A stretch of 33,743 bases of DNA. Origin: an uncultured Mucilaginibacter sp. (GTDB taxonomy: Bacteria; Bacteroidota; Bacteroidia; Sphingobacteriales; Sphingobacteriaceae). Below are positions 7,576 through 16,204 of the stretch, piece after piece. Location of the stretch: positions 1 to 33,743 of the forward strand of contig CAJYSL010000040.1 of the NCBI GenBank assembly GCA_913777515.1, given 5' to 3'. Both the position numbers and the translations under genes were made by a program. The notes below the pieces were generated by a model that was not told the DNA's origin, searched no databases, and saw nothing but the letters and a program-made list of their open reading frames with translations. Each line of letters starts with the position of its first letter. Position 1 is the first letter of the stretch.

Positions 7576-7620
7576 TATCACTTATGGCTTGTTTACAAAC
7601 CTAAAGGCCGGCGAGGCTAC

Positions 7621-7787
7621 TTCTTTTGACATAGCCTCAAAAGAAACAAGACTTAGCGCAGCGGTCTCATGAACACATATAAAAAACAAACAATGGGTGA
7701 ATAACGGCCTAGCTGTTGCGATCACCTCACAGCCGCACAGGGCCTAACGCTGGCCCGGGCGCAACAGCGGGCCTCTGCGCTTTTTTT
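7621..7787 (+). repeat. Two-hairpin repeat element, copy 2 (with insertion)
   Basis: Hairpin 1 is TTCTTTTGA-CATAGCC-TCAAAAGAA: the last base pair of the stem has switched from T-A to A-T relative to copy 1. Hairpin 2 (7706-7773) is unchanged and is followed by seven T. The spacer between hairpins is about 60 nt instead of 7 nt. Confidence 0.85.
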
Positions 7788-8324
7788 CTGAATCAGAATT
7801 TACAGAATTTATATAATAGACGAACGCAGCAAATTAGGCTCTATTCAATTTTTCCTCCCTCGGGAGGACAGGGAGGGGTTTAGCCCGCTCATGTATCTGA
7901 ACCGGAATTTTTAGAATGATAAAAATTTTCAGAATTGCCAAACATGCTTTTAAAGTTCTCCCTCTCCGGGAAGAGTTTAGACGGGTCTTTTTCCACTGCC
8001 GCAAGCCTACTGGCTTGTGGCCCGACGACAGATCAGGCGTTTATGCCGTCAGCTTATCCAAAAGCCAGGAGGCTTGCGGTAGCGAGCGGATGTACAGATA
8101 GGACGGCAATGGGTAAATGAATGCCAATAAGTATATAGAATGAGTGGGTATCCTTGGTTCTGACTTCTCACCGCTCGATTCCTGGCTGTCGGTTCTCGGC
8201 TCTTTACACTCCGGCCTGTCATTTCGAATGATAACGAGAAATCTTGTTACTTGCGATAAGACGCCGTCGACAGGTTAAACAACCCAAGCAAATTTCTGCT
8301 GGGTTGGTGTATCCCCCCAACGCA
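7788..8324. other. Repeat-filled intergenic region
   Basis: It contains CAGAATTTACAGAATT motifs (about 7794 and 7930), a CTCCCTCGGGAGGACAGGGAGG module (7853-7877), CAAGCC-TACT-GGCTTG (about 8001) and AAGCCAGGAGGCTTG hairpins, and a TGTCATTTCGAATGATAACG repeat (8217-8256). The 61-codon plus ORFs 7916-8120 lie entirely in repeats and were not called. Confidence 0.65.
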
Positions 8325-9131
8325 CTATTTTTTATTCACCAAGTACTGCACGGTATCTTTTTTTAAAAGATGATTTGCTTCGGTTAACAAAACAGCTTCA
8401 ATGCGTACGGCGTATTTCCCCGGGGCTTTAAATGCGTTTTTTAGTTTCACCGTTCCGGCGTCTAAAATAAAATCTGTTCTTTGCGTGTTGTTCAGCCAAA
8501 TGTTAACCTTAAGTTTAAGGAGAGGTGGATTGGCTATTTTGAAGTTTAAATCGCTGATATTCTCCGCAGTTTTAGTTAGCAGATGCCATTGATAATTTGA
8601 TACACCTCGTACATAGAGATTAGGGCCGATGATATTGCCAAATACATTTTTAATTTTCCAGTGGTGCACGGTGTCATAAGCAATTGCAAAAAACTCATCT
8701 TCCTGGTCAAAAATACCATAGTTGTCTAATGCACGGGTGTTTAAGTAATGGTACTCCTCGCCGGTTCGTTTGCCTTTAATCCATTCTACAATATAATCCA
8801 GTTCTCCGTTGGCATAGTAAGCCTTTTCGGTACCGTCTAAAAGGCCGTTCTGATAAGTAGCCTCGCGTTTGACATGGCCATCACCATAGTAAATAATGTT
8901 CGACCCATCCCTTACACCATTTTCAAAATAAGCTGCTGCATAGCGTTTGCCGCGTACATAGGCTGTAAATCTGCCATCAAGTTTGCCATTTTTGTTGGTT
9001 GTTTTGATGATGCCTGATTGATGAAATGTAATTAAGTAGACTTCATAAATCACCAGCCTATACCTGATAGCAAGGAGCGCCATTATTGCAACACTTGCCA
9101 AGATGAGTAAACGTTTTTGGTGAGATGACAT
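8325..9131 (-). CDS. Membrane-anchored MORN-variant repeat protein
   Basis: Residues 7-30 form one membrane anchor (LLILASVAIMALLAIRY). Residues about 45-125 carry four or five MORN_2-type repeats such as YFENGVRDGSNIIYYGDGH, YQNGLLDGTEKAYYANGE and WIKGKRTGEEYHY. These resemble the YwqK-like family, annotated as possible antitoxins but largely uncharacterised. The remaining 140 residues look like a beta-rich domain I do not recognise. The protein probably faces the periplasm. No toxin-like neighbour is visible, so an antitoxin role is not supported here. It is a stand-alone gene between repeat-filled gaps. Confidence 0.7.
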   Translation of the reverse strand: MSSHQKRLLILASVAIMALLAIRYRLVIYEVYLITFHQSGIIKTTNKNGKLDGRFTAYVRGKRYAAAYFENGVRDGSNIIYYGDGHVKREATYQNGLLDGTEKAYYANGELDYIVEWIKGKRTGEEYHYLNTRALDNYGIFDQEDEFFAIAYDTVHHWKIKNVFGNIIGPNLYVRGVSNYQWHLLTKTAENISDLNFKIANPPLLKLKVNIWLNNTQRTDFILDAGTVKLKNAFKAPGKYAVRIEAVLLTEANHLLKKDTVQYLVNKK

Positions 9132-9458
9132 GCGAAGATTTTAGAACCGGGATTTAAATAAATAGTATAGGATTCGAAATGTAGATTTTACGGCTTATCC
9201 GATCACTCATCGCGAGTAACAAGATTTCTCGTTATCACTCGAAATGACAGGGTGGAGAGAGCCAAGAGACAAGAGCCAGGAACCAAGATTTGAAATCAAG
9301 AGTATAGAATCAGGAATACAGAGTCAAGAGCAAAAATTGAGAACAATTTACGCATGTCAACTTTATCAATAACGGAATAACGTATTCCCCACCTGCACAT
9401 TTGCATATCTGCACATCAAAAATTCACTCATTCACCACCCACTCATTCACTCATTGGC
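9132..9458. other. Intergenic repeats
   Basis: It holds a GAGTAACAAGATTTCTCG repeat (9213-9250), GAGCCAAGAGACAAGAGCC slips (9256-9330), TGCACATTTGCATATCTGCA (9394-9415) and CACTCATTCACTCATTGG slips that run into the rlmF stop codon. No gene was seen. Confidence 0.7.
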
Positions 9459-10367
9459 TTACCATCTCCACACCAAAATGCGGCTTACTTTTTGACCTTG
9501 CGACATGGGGATGGTTTTTACTTCGGCGGCGCCCAGGTAGTCGAGCGATTTGTAGCAGCCCGGCAGGGTGGTTTTTTGCGAGATGAGCGACGAAAACCAC
9601 TTGCACTGACCGGCAAACTGTTTGCTTTCGCTCATCATTTTGTTTAAAAAGCGAGGTTCGCCGCCTTCGCACCACAACTCGTTATTGCGGCCGCCAAAGT
9701 TGAGGCCCGCGCCCGTATCCTGTCCCAGTTTTTCCCACTTGCGCTGCGATTTTTCTTTCACCTCGCGCGATGACGAATGGAAAGGCGGGTTGCACATTGT
9801 AATGTCGAACTTTTCGCCAGACTTAATGATGCCCTCGAAGATATGGTTGTACGACGTTTGCTTACGGATTTGAATGGCCTTGCCCAGCCCGTTGGCTTCT
9901 ACCGTTTTTTGGGCCCAGGCGGCGGCAATATAGTCGGTCTCGCTGCCCACAAAGTTCCAGCCGTAGGTTTGGTGCCCCAGCAGCGGGTAAATGCAGTTGG
10001 CGCCTACGCCCACATCCAGCACCTTGATGCCGGGGCCGGTAGGGATGATGCCGTTGTTGCCCTCGGCCAGCACATCGGCCAGGTAATGCAGGTAATCGGC
10101 CCGGCCGGGTATGGGCGGACATAAAAAGCCTTCGGGAATGTCCCACGAAGTTACTTTGTAATAATTTTTTAGCAAAGCCTGGTTAAGCACCTTTACAGCC
10201 TCCGGGTCGGTAAAATTAATGGTCGGCTCGTTCTGCTCGTTGCGGGTAAGGTACCGGCGCAGGGCAGGTAGGGCTTTGGTTAGCTCGCTAAAGGGGTACC
10301 GCCCGCGGTGCAAATTGCGCGGGTGCAGGTTGGTTTTATCGGCCGGGGTAGTAGGAGGTGTGCTCAT
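9459..10367 (-). CDS. rlmF: 23S rRNA (adenine-1618-N6)-methyltransferase
   Basis: This 302-residue protein has the RlmF layout. The N-terminus is HPRNLHRGRYPFSELTKALP, the SAM-binding motif I is VLDVGVGANCIYPLLG (about residues 116-131), GSETD follows, and the adenine-N6 catalytic motif is NPPF in MCNPPFHSSS (193-196). The enzyme methylates A1618 of 23S rRNA in the cytoplasm using SAM. I prefer the ATG at 10367 (MSTPPTTPADK) over the track's TTG at 10391. The stop is embedded in ACTCATTGG repeats. It is a single gene with no clear partner. Confidence 0.93.
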   Translation of the reverse strand: MSTPPTTPADKTNLHPRNLHRGRYPFSELTKALPALRRYLTRNEQNEPTINFTDPEAVKVLNQALLKNYYKVTSWDIPEGFLCPPIPGRADYLHYLADVLAEGNNGIIPTGPGIKVLDVGVGANCIYPLLGHQTYGWNFVGSETDYIAAAWAQKTVEANGLGKAIQIRKQTSYNHIFEGIIKSGEKFDITMCNPPFHSSSREVKEKSQRKWEKLGQDTGAGLNFGGRNNELWCEGGEPRFLNKMMSESKQFAGQCKWFSSLISQKTTLPGCYKSLDYLGAAEVKTIPMSQGQKVSRILVWRW

Positions 10368-10766
10368 GTATCGGGTGCTGCTTTGGCGCAAAGGTACGGA
10401 TTTAGTCCGTGAGTCGGTCGAGTTGGGAAGTCAATGAGTAGATGATAGATTGAGTGAATGAGTGAGTGAAAACCAATGAGTGAATGAGTGGTGAGTGAGT
10501 GATTGTTTTGATGCCTGGTTCCAGGCTCTTGGCTCATTTTCCCCAGCGCGTCATGGCTTCGTATCCTCGTCATAACGCGCTGAGGAAGAGAATACAGATT
10601 AAAGAATCAAGAATACAGACGTCTGATTAGGTCGGTTACCTATCACGAGTAACAAGATTTCTCGTTAGTACTCGAAATGACAGATTGATGAAGGAAGCTA
10701 CGAACCAAGAGCCAGGAATCAAGAGCTAAGAACCAAGATTTGTATGCGCATCTGCAAATTAATAAT
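10368..10766. other. Intergenic repeats
   Basis: It holds TGAGTGAATGAGTGAGTG slips (10430-10505), a short palindrome with CAGCGCGT/ACGCGCTG arms (10544-10582), an ACGAGTAACAAGATTTCTCG repeat (10645-10682) and GAGCCAGGAATCAAGAGC slips (10695-10740). No gene was seen. Confidence 0.7.
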
Positions 10767-11165
10767 TCACCACTCACTCATTGGTATCGGCTCTGCTACC
10801 ATCAGGTTGCCTTGCAGGTCGAGGTAGGAGCATAGCATTTTTTTGGTATCAATTACCCAGCGTTCAACCCCGGCATCGGCAGCCTGGCGGCAAAAGGTTA
10901 AAAAGTCGGTTTGGCCTTGCTGGTGTATGCTGATGGCGTGCTGCAGGGCTTGGGCCGATGGGGTGGGGCTGATGGTAAGGTCGTCATAAATAGCATCTGC
11001 AGTTACGGTATGGCCGCCTGCACCATGGTAAACGGTAACGCCGTTTTGTACCAGGTAATCGTAAGTAATTAATCCGAGGGCTTTAATCTCCTGAATGTAT
11101 ATTGGAAAATCGGCGCCGGTTTTTACGCGGGCATGGGCGGCTTTAAGTTGTTGTAAAGTAAACAT
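10767..11165 (-). CDS. DUF1398 family protein
   Basis: The 132 residues match the usual length of DUF1398, small cytoplasmic proteins of unknown function sometimes labelled phage envelope protein. The N-terminus MFTLQQLKAAHARVKTGADF, the central TVYHGAGGHTV and the C-terminal GVERWVIDTKKMLCSYLDLQG agree with what I know of that family. It is followed upstream, 67 bp away on the same strand, by an AraC regulator gene. The two could be co-transcribed, with the regulator first. The function is unknown. Confidence 0.8.
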   Translation of the reverse strand: MFTLQQLKAAHARVKTGADFPIYIQEIKALGLITYDYLVQNGVTVYHGAGGHTVTADAIYDDLTISPTPSAQALQHAISIHQQGQTDFLTFCRQAADAGVERWVIDTKKMLCSYLDLQGNLMVAEPIPMSEW

Positions 11166-11232
11166 GGTTTTGATATTTGATAAGTCAAAGCTACAGCGTA
11201 GAGCAACGCTGTGATTGTAAAAAATCGTTTTG

Positions 11233-12015
11233 TTATGATTGTTTTCGGCGGCGCACCATGGCCAGGTACTGCTCGGGCGTGTACGAACTGAATTGCTTAA
11301 AATCCTTAATAAAATGGGCCTGGTCGTAATAGGCCAGCAGTTGTTCGGCCAACGGCAAACGGTTTTGCTCGATGGCCATCAGCGTGTGTCGGGCGCGTAC
11401 AATATTGGCAAACTTTTTTGGCGACGCGCCCACCATGGCTCTGAAACGCTTTTCGAGCGGACTGGCGCTGGTATTGAGCATCTGCGCAAGCGCCACAATA
11501 CGTACCGTGCCTTTGCATTGATGGATGATGCCGAGCGCACCAGTCACCAGCTTATCTGCCGGGCGCTCGATGAGCTGGCTCAGTAAAAAGCTTTGCACCA
11601 GTCGCAATAGCTCCCGGTCGTGCCGGGCTGTGTTTAAACGGTCTTCTAAGCTGCTGATTTCGGCGGTGTTAAAGCAGTTTAGTAAAGCTGTACTTTGCTC
11701 AAACAGTTCGTGCAGGGGCAGGCGGGTAAAGTGGGCGGCGCCGGTTTCGGTAAACATAACCAACACGGTGCCGGTACGTGGCGCACTGCAAAAAGTGCGG
11801 TAGCCATGCAACAAACCCGTAATGCCCGAGCGTTGTAGTAGTTGCTGCTGCCCCTGATGCTCAACACTCAAACTGCCCCGGTACTGAAACCCCACCACCA
11901 GCGCTGTATCGGGCAGCACCCGGTAAGTCTGCACCTCATCGCCCGACTCGGAAATCACAAGATGCTTTACATAAGGCTGCAAGCGCAAAACCGGAAGATA
12001 AATGTCGTATCGCAT
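11233..12015 (-). CDS. AraC-family transcriptional regulator
   Basis: The N-terminal 130 residues resemble the DUF6597-type sensor seen in Bacteroidota AraC proteins (MRYDIYLPVLRLQPYVKHLV, then GLLHGYRTFCSAP). The C-terminal domain has both helix-turn-helix units: VALAQMLNTSASPLEKRFRAMVG and the downstream YYDQAHFIKDFKQFSSYTPEQYL. It binds DNA in the cytoplasm, probably as a ligand-responsive activator. The neighbouring DUF1398 gene is the likeliest visible target. The ligand cannot be told from sequence. Confidence 0.9.
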   Translation of the reverse strand: MRYDIYLPVLRLQPYVKHLVISESGDEVQTYRVLPDTALVVGFQYRGSLSVEHQGQQQLLQRSGITGLLHGYRTFCSAPRTGTVLVMFTETGAAHFTRLPLHELFEQSTALLNCFNTAEISSLEDRLNTARHDRELLRLVQSFLLSQLIERPADKLVTGALGIIHQCKGTVRIVALAQMLNTSASPLEKRFRAMVGASPKKFANIVRARHTLMAIEQNRLPLAEQLLAYYDQAHFIKDFKQFSSYTPEQYLAMVRRRKQS

Positions 12016-12372
12016 GGGTTGAGTATTAGAGCCAATAGCTAAGAACCAAGAGTACAGATTTTAGAGCCAAGAGACAAGAACCAGGAGCCAAGGTTTGGAA
12101 TTTGGAGTCGAGAGTATAGAATCAAGAGTACAGATGGGGGGTATCTTCACTCTTTCTTTTTCGCATTGCGGCAATCCGAAAAGCGCGTCATGGCGAGGTA
12201 TGAAGCCATCACTTTAGGATAAGTGAACGCCGGGCAGGCTTAACCTGTACGCCTAAACGCTGGCTCAGCTTAAAGAGATGGCTTCGTACCTCGCCATGAC
12301 GACGTTGGGGTATACTCACTCATACACTCATTCAAAATCCACTCATTGGCTTCTATTCACTCATTCACCAAT
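12016..12372. repeat. Intergenic repeats with a CGTCATGG hairpin
   Basis: It holds GAGCCAAGAGACAAGAACC slips (12030-12135), then a long hairpin 12186-12302: CGTCATGGCGAGGTATGAAG at the left and its near reverse complement ending CTCGCCATGACG at the right. Relative to 4362-4510 the stem has T-to-G on one arm and A-to-C on the other, so pairing is kept. ACTCATACACTCATTC slips reach the next stop codon. Confidence 0.8.
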
Positions 12373-13665
12373 TTACCTATAAAACGGCGCTTCGTTTATC
12401 CAGTGGAAGCCGCGGTTGAGGAGCAGGGCAGAGTCTGGGTGATAGGCGCTCTGGAAGGCTAATTTGGCAATGATGTTTTGCTTCATAAAAACACCTTTCA
12501 GGCTCAGGCCGCTGTTTTTATCCGTTTTATATTTAAGGGTGAAGTCGGTTTTATTGGTATTGGGTTTAAAGCAAGTAAGTTGTTTACCTGCTGCATCAAT
12601 GTTGCAGGCGCAGGCTATGCGTGTGCCACCGGCCATGTAAACGCTCAGCGAGTCGGGCGTGACCATCACTTTTTGCCAGCGGGACGGGGCCATTTCAGTT
12701 TGGGCTTGAGGCCGGCCGGGTTCGCGATAGTTCACAACGATGTAATAGCCTTTTTTTAAGTCGGCGCTTTTGTGTTTAGCGTACAGAAATTTAATGATGC
12801 TCGAGGTGGCTATACCGGCAACCAGCAATAATACCAGGCATTTAAGTACCAGGCTGGTTACGTTAACCCACCGTTGTTTAAATTCTGGTTTAAGTTTGAT
12901 AGGGGCACCGGCAGGATGCCCTAAAATAAAAAAACGGATAAGCGGGCGGGCATCCGGTAGCAACAAAAATAAGCTCATCAACACCAACGCGGTAGATAGT
13001 ATCTTAACGGCCACATCAAAACAATAGTTGATGGCCATAATGTTTAAGCATACAAAAAAGGTAAGCATGGCGCCCAGCGTAACCGTACGCCTGAAGAGCA
13101 GCAAAAAAGCGCCGCTAATTTCGGCAAAGCCCATAAAGTAGTTATAGGCGGTAGAGTAACTTAAAAACCGCCAGGCCAATCCCATGGGCGACGAATCGCC
13201 GTAGCGAAGGTTAAGGTGGCGTTCGGTTAAATCCGGAAACTGCCACTTTAATAGCTTCACCATGCCGTACTGAAACATAGTAACGGCCAAATAATAGCGC
13301 ACCAGCACGGTTACCCAATACAGTGCCTGGTTATAATTGCGCCTTCGCCAATCAAGTGCCGACCATACCATCGTACCCAACACTGATAGTGCAAACCCTA
13401 CAAACAAATGCAGAAAATCAATGAGCCGGTCGCCACTGCCCGACATTTTTTCGTTTAGCGGGAGAGCGATATGAAATATCCACCGCGCTGCTAAGTTAGT
13501 AAGCCAACCCACTGGTATTTTTACAAGCAGCCAAAACGGATACACAAAAGCAACCACGTTAGGATTAAATACCATAAACAGCAAAAACAACAGTGTAAAA
13601 AAGCGGAAGGCAACGAGCTGACCGGTGTTCCAGTGATTAGCGGGCAAAGTGGCGGAAGCGTTCAT
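12373..13665 (-). CDS. DoxX-like polytopic membrane protein
   Basis: I prefer the ATG at 13665 (MNASATLPANHW, 430 residues) to the track's TTG at 13686. About seven or eight hydrophobic segments are visible between residues 15 and 280 (FRFFTLLFLLFMVF, FVGFALSVLGTMVW, YFMGFAEISGAFLLLF, ILSTALVLMSLFLLL). The pattern FAEISGAFLLLFRRTVTLGAML is DoxX-like. After a last helix (CLVLLLVAGIATSSI) comes a soluble domain of about 140 residues, probably periplasmic. DoxX relatives are inner-membrane proteins with loosely defined redox roles; no substrate can be assigned. No operon partner was seen. Confidence 0.75.
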   Translation of the reverse strand: MNASATLPANHWNTGQLVAFRFFTLLFLLFMVFNPNVVAFVYPFWLLVKIPVGWLTNLAARWIFHIALPLNEKMSGSGDRLIDFLHLFVGFALSVLGTMVWSALDWRRRNYNQALYWVTVLVRYYLAVTMFQYGMVKLLKWQFPDLTERHLNLRYGDSSPMGLAWRFLSYSTAYNYFMGFAEISGAFLLLFRRTVTLGAMLTFFVCLNIMAINYCFDVAVKILSTALVLMSLFLLLPDARPLIRFFILGHPAGAPIKLKPEFKQRWVNVTSLVLKCLVLLLVAGIATSSIIKFLYAKHKSADLKKGYYIVVNYREPGRPQAQTEMAPSRWQKVMVTPDSLSVYMAGGTRIACACNIDAAGKQLTCFKPNTNKTDFTLKYKTDKNSGLSLKGVFMKQNIIAKLAFQSAYHPDSALLLNRGFHWINEAPFYR

Positions 13666-14123
13666 AAGGTTGGTATTGAACAGCAAGATAGTAAGATTTT
13701 TAAGTGGTTAGCGCTTTTTACATAGAGGCCGGCATTATTTTATTGAGCTGTTGTTTTAGCTAAACATCTTATTTTTGTCTTCGCTTCGTAATGCTTTATT
13801 TTACCAGGCTCCAATACACTAACCGAGCGAGATTGGGCGATCGTCAATATGAATAGGTTTTGATGCAGAGCGTTATGTGTACAGACAATTGAGCCCGCCA
13901 CCCCCTAAAGCAGAAGCCCCACCTAAATCCTCCCCGGGAGGGAGGACTTTAAAAAGCATGATTGGTAATTCATTTAATACTTTTCATATTGCTTTTGCTG
14001 CCGTAAGTTTCTGGCTCGTGGTGTAATTGGCTGAATAGGAATTTGCTGGATTAATGAATTTACAGAATTAAAAGTCCACTCCGCAACTCAAACTTCTGCT
14101 CCCCCTTTAGGGGGCCGGGCGGC
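13666..14123. other. Intergenic repeats
   Basis: It is AT-rich after the divergent gap, with CTAAATCCTCCCCGGGAGGG (about 13921-13945), GAATTTACAGAATTAAAAG (about 14047) and CTCCCCCTTTAGGGGGCCGG (14099-14120) directly against the stop codon of the next gene. No gene was seen. Confidence 0.65.
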
Positions 14124-14960
14124 TTAAAAAGAATGCAGCCGGGTAACCAGCCCCTGGTAGTTGCCAAGGTTCTCTTTGATTTCTTTGGCGTAAGAAATTA
14201 CATTAGTTTCGTCCCAAATTTTGTCCATTAACTTATACAGGTACCTTAAACGGCCATGAGGCGTAATAACTTTGATAGGATTATGCTGTTGCCTAAACGA
14301 CGTTGGCTTAGGTTTTAGCTGCATGGCAATGTCGTACTGCAATCTGTCTTCCTCAAATTCGGCCAGGGCCAGTTGATGGATGTAGTGGCCGCGTTGCTGG
14401 TTAATTTCGTTTATCAGTTGCCGTATTTCCTGATTTTCTTCATCATCGTCGGCCCGGTTGTGTTTATGACGATTGACGTATACATTTACCTCGCCGCTGT
14501 AACAAATCATGTAATCGAGCAAGGTTCGCAAATCATCGGCCGTGGTACGGGATAGCAAGTCATCTTTTCCGGTGAGGGTTTCAACGTCATAATGCCACGT
14601 CGTTGCATGAAACGCACGAACAGGCGATTTCGAAGGTATTTCGGCAAATAAATCAAGCCCGTAAAAGCGCATCTCATCGTGCCAACGTTTTACCAGTACA
14701 AAATAGTCCTTGCCCGGATTTTCACGTTCGGCTTTTTCGTAAAACCAATTAAACAAGCTCCACATTTCCTCGATGGATAGTAGCTCTACATTTTCATCAA
14801 TTTTGAGCAGTACGTTTTCAAAAACTACCGGCTCGTCGTATCGCGACGCGGGCAACTTGGCAATCTGCTGTTGGTAATCGGTAGCTGCGGTAAGCAAAGC
14901 CGGCAAATTTGCACGGGCAGCTTCTTTATCAAATCTAAAAAAGTAAAGTTCTTCGGCCAT
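14124..14960 (-). CDS. Hypothetical cytoplasmic protein
   Basis: I do not recognise this 278-residue protein. It has no signal peptide or membrane segment and is acidic and helical, starting MAEELYFFRFDKEAARANLP. The stretch EENQEIRQLINEINQQRGHYIHQLALAEFEEDRLQY may be a coiled coil (about 175-210). A WHYDVETLTG segment and several conserved-looking aromatics suggest a folded globular domain. It is followed on the same strand by a desaturase gene 57 bp away, past a C-rich hairpin, so co-transcription is uncertain. Confidence 0.7.
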   Translation of the reverse strand: MAEELYFFRFDKEAARANLPALLTAATDYQQQIAKLPASRYDEPVVFENVLLKIDENVELLSIEEMWSLFNWFYEKAERENPGKDYFVLVKRWHDEMRFYGLDLFAEIPSKSPVRAFHATTWHYDVETLTGKDDLLSRTTADDLRTLLDYMICYSGEVNVYVNRHKHNRADDDEENQEIRQLINEINQQRGHYIHQLALAEFEEDRLQYDIAMQLKPKPTSFRQQHNPIKVITPHGRLRYLYKLMDKIWDETNVISYAKEIKENLGNYQGLVTRLHSF

Positions 14961-14988
14961 CGGATTTTATATGAAGTTAAAATTAGGA

Positions 14989-15017
14989 GCCCCCCCCCTT
15001 TAGGGGGCCGGGGGGCT
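14989..15017. repeat. CCCCCTAAAGGGGG palindrome abutting a stop codon
   Basis: AGCCCCCCCCCTTTAGGGGG then CCGGGGGGCTT ends at the stop codon of the desaturase gene. Related copies lie at about 3203, 14099, 15839, 15889, 28000-28050, 30738, 30882 and 31666. The hairpin may act as a terminator. Confidence 0.8.
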
Positions 15018-15800
15018 TTAAAACGTCTTCTTCTTTTCTAACTCCGGCAGGGCTTCGTCGATGCGGCGGGCCAGTTCGGGCATTTTGATGGTGGGCACGG
15101 CCGGGAACAGGTGGTGTTCCAGATGGTACAGCATGCCAAAGGTGATGAGGTTTTTCCAGCCCTCGCGCTGGGTGCGGGCAAACTCGGGCTGGTCGTGCGT
15201 GTCGTGGTGAACGGTCCACACGGCAAAAAACGAAATCAGGAACTCACCCACCAGCATTACGGCCATGTGGTACATCACAAAATGCAGCCGAAAGTAAAAG
15301 GCCGCAAATACCATGGCCGCGATAGACAGCATCTCGAGGATGACGTTGCGGCGGTAATTGCGGTTGGCCAGTTGCAGCGTTACCTTATGGATGAGAAACA
15401 TGTGCACCGGTCCGTACAAAATGGCGCCATACCAGGTCATGCCGGCCGACCGGCCTTCATGGTCTTGCTCGGTCATAGTGTATTTGTGGTGGCGCATGTG
15501 GGTAAACTTAAACGCGTGGATAGACACCATCATGAGCATGCTGTTGAGGTACATAGACAGCCAGGTTAAAAACCTATTGGTGCCCAAAGAGTTATGAAAT
15601 CCGTTATGCACCTGCCGCAATCCCGTCAAAAAGAAGAAAGCCGAAAACGGCAACGCCAATAAATAATATCCCTTGTAAGCCAGCCCTATCGAAATCACAA
15701 ACCACGGAATGGTAAGGTTATTTTCGATGAGCATCTCCTTGGGCGACAGATTTTTTAAATCCTTCCACTTTACCTTTTTGAGTATTTCCTGGTGCGTCAT
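15018..15800 (-). CDS. Membrane fatty-acid desaturase family protein
   Basis: The 260 residues carry the diiron histidine boxes of the membrane desaturase/hydroxylase family: HNGFH (65-69), HMRHH (101-105), HHDTH (198-202) and YHLEHHLFP (226-230). Hydrophobic segments around 32-62, 78-98 and 155-195 fit a four-helix inner-membrane enzyme. The family uses oxygen and electrons from a redox partner to desaturate or hydroxylate lipids or carotenoids; the substrate is not clear here. No ferredoxin or reductase lies nearby. The stop codon touches a C-rich palindrome. Confidence 0.88.
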   Translation of the reverse strand: MTHQEILKKVKWKDLKNLSPKEMLIENNLTIPWFVISIGLAYKGYYLLALPFSAFFFLTGLRQVHNGFHNSLGTNRFLTWLSMYLNSMLMMVSIHAFKFTHMRHHKYTMTEQDHEGRSAGMTWYGAILYGPVHMFLIHKVTLQLANRNYRRNVILEMLSIAAMVFAAFYFRLHFVMYHMAVMLVGEFLISFFAVWTVHHDTHDQPEFARTQREGWKNLITFGMLYHLEHHLFPAVPTIKMPELARRIDEALPELEKKKTF

Positions 15801-15838
15801 GCCGTGGTGTGTTTGGGTAAGTTAAAGGTAGGGAATTA

Positions 15839-16140
15839 CCCCCCAACCCCCTAAAGGGGGAGTAGAAATTTTATTTGCCCGCTAGCTCGAGCCCCCCGGC
15901 CCCCTAAAGGGGGAGCAGAAGTTTGATTTGCTACCTATTTAGCGAAAGCCCTATTTAGCGCTAGTCTTAGTGCGGCTGTTTGGTGTGGTGGCCTGACTTG
16001 TGCTTTCGATTAAACAAGCACGAGTCTGGCCTTTGCTCAATTCCCCGGCACTAAGACTTGCGCTAAATGAGGGGGCGGGGCGATATTTTTCTCCCAACCC
16101 GTCGTGCCGAATTCATTTCGGCATCCCACATGCTAAGTGA
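15839..16140. repeat. Cluster of three hairpin repeat types
   Basis: Two CCCCCTAAAGGGGG palindromes (15839-15861, 15889-15914) are followed by a 116-bp hairpin (15953-16068) with outer arms ATTTAGCGCTAGTCTTAGTG and CACTAAGACTTGCGCTAAAT. That hairpin contains an inner stem CCTGACTTGTGCTT/AAGCACGAGTCTGG. Then comes GCCGAATTCATTTCGGC (16105-16123). The large hairpin has a relative at 19679-19796. Confidence 0.8.
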
Positions 16141-16204
16141 TAGATTTGCAAGCGGGAATGCATGGTATAATGCTGAACTCAGTTAAGTATTAATTCGCGG
16201 GGGA

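Larger units (their letters stand above)
6312..7580 (-). mobile_element. IS110-family insertion sequence, probably complete
   Basis: One intact IS110 transposase has a roughly 185-nt structured leader and a roughly 95-nt tail. I saw no terminal inverted repeats, which is normal for IS110. The ends are estimated by comparison with uninterrupted composite repeats at 3540-3660 and 28365-28450, where GTAAACA and TTACACTAA are about 35-45 bp apart. Here they are about 1.28 kb apart. The boundaries may be off by 10-20 bp. Confidence 0.75.

Noticed and set aside
8325-9131. Toxin-antitoxin system from the YwqK-like MORN protein
   Set aside because: No toxin-like gene is adjacent, and the antitoxin label for this family is not well founded.
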